A stretch of 8,337 bases of DNA from Candidatus Moraniibacteriota bacterium (GTDB lineage: Bacteria > Patescibacteriota > Minisyncoccia > Moranbacterales > UBA11712), in contig PMJF01000072.1 of NCBI GenBank assembly GCA_003157295.1, positions 1 through 8,337 of the forward strand. Direction: 5' to 3'. A program made the translations under genes and the position numbers. Positions 6,572-8,337 of the stretch are shown one piece after another (position 1 is the first letter of the stretch; every line of letters begins with the position of its first letter). Under the pieces are notes generated by a model. It was not told the origin of the DNA, ran no database searches, and worked only from the letters and a program-made list of their open reading frames with translations.

Positions 6572-7981
6572 ATGAAAAGAAAATGCCGCTGCAACGAAAA
6601 AAATCCAATTTCCGTACTGTTTGGAGTAGTCTTTTTTTTGCTTGCCTTTTTCGTTTTGATGTCTGGCGCGCAGGCAAAAACAATCACCATTGACGGATCT
6701 TTTGATGATTGGCAGGGAACACCATCAGTTTTTGAAGGAAATCTTGGTTCATTTCCATATCCAGGGACAACTTACTATTTCAACCTGGGAACGGATTCAT
6801 GGCAGACGGGCGCTCCCGGATATGCAACCTGCATGTACAATGAGAATCGGGCTCTTGAGGCGAGCAGTTTGTGGATGGCCAATGACAATAACAATCTTTT
6901 TTTCAAACTTCTTCGGGGAAGTGATTTTGCCGAATATTTTTGGGGAAGTGGTGGTGAGACGGAACGAGCATATTTTTCGAATAGCCCAGCCTCGAGCACG
7001 AATTCCAATCCTTGTGCCAACCGCATTGTCACTTTTCCCGACAATTTGCATGGAGAAATGGTTTTTGAATTTGACAGAAACCGCGGTGGGCGTCCGGAGT
7101 ATTTTCTGGAATTCTATTTTTCCCAAAGCCAGGGGGCGTATGTCACGGGAGATTCGGGAGTGTTGGATGGCAACCATTCCAGCGTGAGCGTCCGGATATT
7201 GAAAGATGGAGGCGACGGGGTTTTTTCCGAAAATGGCGATGACACGCAAGTCTCCGATTTCGGTGCTGACGAATTCGCGATATCCAAGGGAGTGTCGGGC
7301 GGCTCGGGCGGAATTTTTCAGGAAACAAGAGTTGATCTCGCAAAGTTTCTTGACGGCACAAAAATTGAGCGGGGTAACCTGTTTGATATCCAGTATGCGA
7401 ATTCCGGGGAGGGAGCCACAGTAAGTCCAACGGGAACCTATTCAATAAATGAAAAAAAAACGATAAAGCTCAGCGCGTCATTCTCAAGGGAAACAACCAA
7501 ATCATATATCTCAATTTCCGGGAGCACAAAGCCGAGAGCTCATGTTGATCTTTTGCTCGACGGGGTTGTTCAAAGTTCTGTCAAAATGAAAAATAATGGA
7601 AAATTCTCGAAAAAATTGATGCTGGCCGTTGGGACGCATACCGTGAAGTTGCTGGCTTCCAGCGATGACGGAACAAGCAACATTTCACGCTCTGTTATCA
7701 GAAAAGTGCGCTGGGCCGTCGACAGACCGTTGGAGTTGGAAATCATCCGTTGCAAAAATGAGACCAAAAAATCAGTTTTGGCCATATCCGGTGTGGCCTA
7801 TGGCGTGGACAAAGTGAAAATATCAATCAATGGCGCTGATTGGGGATATACGGTTGTCAAGAAAATAAAAGGAGGCTATGCAGCCCGCATCAGGCTTCAA
7901 AATGGAGAAAATACTATTGCCGTGACAGCGACCGACGGCACAAACACCGTCACCCAAACAAAGATAGTAAGCAAAATATGA
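6572..7981 (+). CDS. secreted protein with DGxxDDW-type domain and two Ig-like repeats
   Basis: I do not recognise a named family. The 469-residue protein has a signal peptide (basic start, hydrophobic core at ~15-30, likely cut after AQA at 33-35). The mature protein starts TITIDGSFDDWQG (37-49); an ITIDGxxxDW opening is typical of CBM9-like or DOMON-like beta-sandwich domains on secreted proteins, so residues ~36-285 may be such a domain. It contains NDNNNLFFKL (104-113), as expected after that opening, and an Asp-rich stretch at 212-224 that could bind calcium. Two Ig-like repeats follow: ~295-380 and ~385-468, the second ending NGENTIAVTATDGTN. There is no second membrane helix or sorting signal, so it is probably released or held by other proteins. 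Sugar binding is an inference. ATG 6572 is chosen because the signal peptide follows directly. Confidence 0.7.
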   Translation: MKRKCRCNEKNPISVLFGVVFFLLAFFVLMSGAQAKTITIDGSFDDWQGTPSVFEGNLGSFPYPGTTYYFNLGTDSWQTGAPGYATCMYNENRALEASSLWMANDNNNLFFKLLRGSDFAEYFWGSGGETERAYFSNSPASSTNSNPCANRIVTFPDNLHGEMVFEFDRNRGGRPEYFLEFYFSQSQGAYVTGDSGVLDGNHSSVSVRILKDGGDGVFSENGDDTQVSDFGADEFAISKGVSGGSGGIFQETRVDLAKFLDGTKIERGNLFDIQYANSGEGATVSPTGTYSINEKKTIKLSASFSRETTKSYISISGSTKPRAHVDLLLDGVVQSSVKMKNNGKFSKKLMLAVGTHTVKLLASSDDGTSNISRSVIRKVRWAVDRPLELEIIRCKNETKKSVLAISGVAYGVDKVKISINGADWGYTVVKKIKGGYAARIRLQNGENTIAVTATDGTNTVTQTKIVSKI

Positions 7982-7993
7982 AAAATATTTTTT
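7973..7993 (+). terminator. weak AT-only stem followed by T run
   Basis: AAAATAT at 7973-7979 can pair with ATATTTT at 7985-7991 around a 5-base loop, followed by two more T. The stem overlaps the stop codon at 7979-7981 and contains no GC pair, so it would be unstable. It is the only terminator-like structure noticed between the last two genes. Confidence 0.2.
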
Positions 7994-8012
7994 AGTCGCC
8001 ACAAGGAGCGCG

Positions 8013-8042
8013 ATGGAGGATGAATCTGTAGCTGTTATATAA
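8013..8042 (+). CDS. possible 9-codon leader ORF before the last gene
   Basis: ATG 8013 starts MEDESVAVI and stops at TAA 8040-8042. AAGGAG at 8003-8008 is 4 bases upstream, a reasonable ribosome site. The stop lies 2 bases before ATG 8045, which has no ribosome site of its own, so ribosomes could finish here and reinitiate. With only nine codons, chance occurrence is likely; the peptide itself suggests no function. Confidence 0.25.
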   Translation: MEDESVAVI

Positions 8043-8044
8043 AA

Positions 8045-8337
8045 ATGTTTCAAAAATATAAATATATCAATCTGTTTTCAAAAGGGACTTTTTGGGCATT
8101 CCTCCTGCTTCTTTTTTCCGTCTTCGGCAGCCCGGGGCTGACAGGTGTCTCGATGGCGCAAATGTCGAGTGATAATTTCAAGATAAAGGCCGATTCGTTC
8201 AATACTGGAGGAGGCCTGGGAAGCTCCGCCCACTACAAAATGAATGACACGATGGGCGAGGTCGCAACTGGAACAGGATCAAGCGCTCACTACAAAATGA
8301 AAGCCGGTTTCAGGGAGATGGTAAACACCTATCTGGT
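8045..8337 (+). CDS. secreted SSxxYKM-repeat protein, 3' end outside window
   Basis: Only the first 97 codons are present. A signal peptide covers ~1-38 (basic start, hydrophobic core ~15-28, likely cut after SMA). The mature part begins QMSSDNFKIKADSFNTGGG, then GSSAHYKM (59-66), DTMGEVATGTG, and again GSSAHYKM (78-85), KAGFREM. I recall this arrangement (SSxxYKI, then DxxGEIATG, then SSxxYKI and AGF/AGY) as a recurring start of large secreted proteins in Patescibacteria genomes; its function is unknown to me. It is the best taxonomic clue in the window. ATG 8045 is chosen because an in-frame TGA at 8021-8023 prevents an earlier start and the signal peptide follows at once. The start lacks a ribosome site of its own and may depend on the short leader ORF upstream. 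Confidence 0.75.
   Translation, partial: MFQKYKYINLFSKGTFWAFLLLLFSVFGSPGLTGVSMAQMSSDNFKIKADSFNTGGGLGSSAHYKMNDTMGEVATGTGSSAHYKMKAGFREMVNTYL
8219..8299 (+). repeat. GSSAHYKM amino-acid repeat, two copies
   Basis: Two copies of the octapeptide, at 8219-8242 and 8276-8299, start 57 bases (19 codons) apart. The residues are identical but the codons for the first part differ (AGC TCC GCC against TCA AGC GCT), so the peptide is conserved rather than freshly duplicated. The half CACTACAAAATG is identical in both copies. Confidence 0.85.

Noticed and set aside
6482..6690. Overlapping minus-strand frames between the HExxH gene and the next gene
   Set aside because: They arise from A-rich plus-strand sequence, give low-complexity Phe/Ser translations, and have no start signals.

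Overview
The window has two unlike parts. Positions 1 to about 420 are very GC-rich with strongly GC-ending codons. They hold the end of a pdxA gene and the first ~78 codons of glmS. From about 420 to the end the sequence is moderately AT-rich with balanced codon use. The switch falls inside one uninterrupted glmS frame, in the most conserved stretch of its glutaminase domain. This is either an assembly chimera between two organisms or a real in-frame recombinant, and it should be settled before anything is said about the 5' end.

The larger part (about 420-8337) most resembles an uncultivated bacterium of the Candidate Phyla Radiation (Patescibacteria, Parcubacteria-like). This is an inference from recognition. 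The strongest sign is the last gene: a secreted protein with a GSSAHYKM repeat of a kind I associate with those genomes. The run of lineage-specific secreted Ig-like or FN3-like proteins and the tight gene packing also fit. TGA is an ordinary stop, so there is no code-25 recoding. A complete vitamin B6 gene such as pdxA would be unexpected in that group, which again suggests the first segment is foreign.

Layout: pdxA 3' end (1-129); glmS (186-2018); an Nramp-family metal transporter with an added N-terminal helix-turn-helix-like domain (2073-3551); a BcrC-like PAP2 phosphatase (3554-4015); a doubly membrane-anchored FN3/Ig-like surface protein (4024-5457); a small three-helix membrane protein with a strong Shine-Dalgarno (5475-5786); a secreted HExxH protein, probably a metallopeptidase (5878-6498); a secreted protein with a DGxxDDW-type N-terminal domain and two Ig-like repeats (6572-7981); and the truncated repeat protein (8045 to the end). 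All genes are on the + strand.

The four genes from 2073 to 5786 lie 2, 8 and 17 bases apart and probably form one transcript. Separate candidate -10 elements precede the genes at 5878 and 6572. GlmS makes glucosamine-6-phosphate for peptidoglycan and the PAP2 enzyme would recycle the undecaprenyl carrier, so the left half leans to envelope synthesis. The right half is almost entirely exported proteins. No RNA genes, CRISPR, insertion sequences or phage genes were seen, and no stretch over 300 bases lacks a gene.
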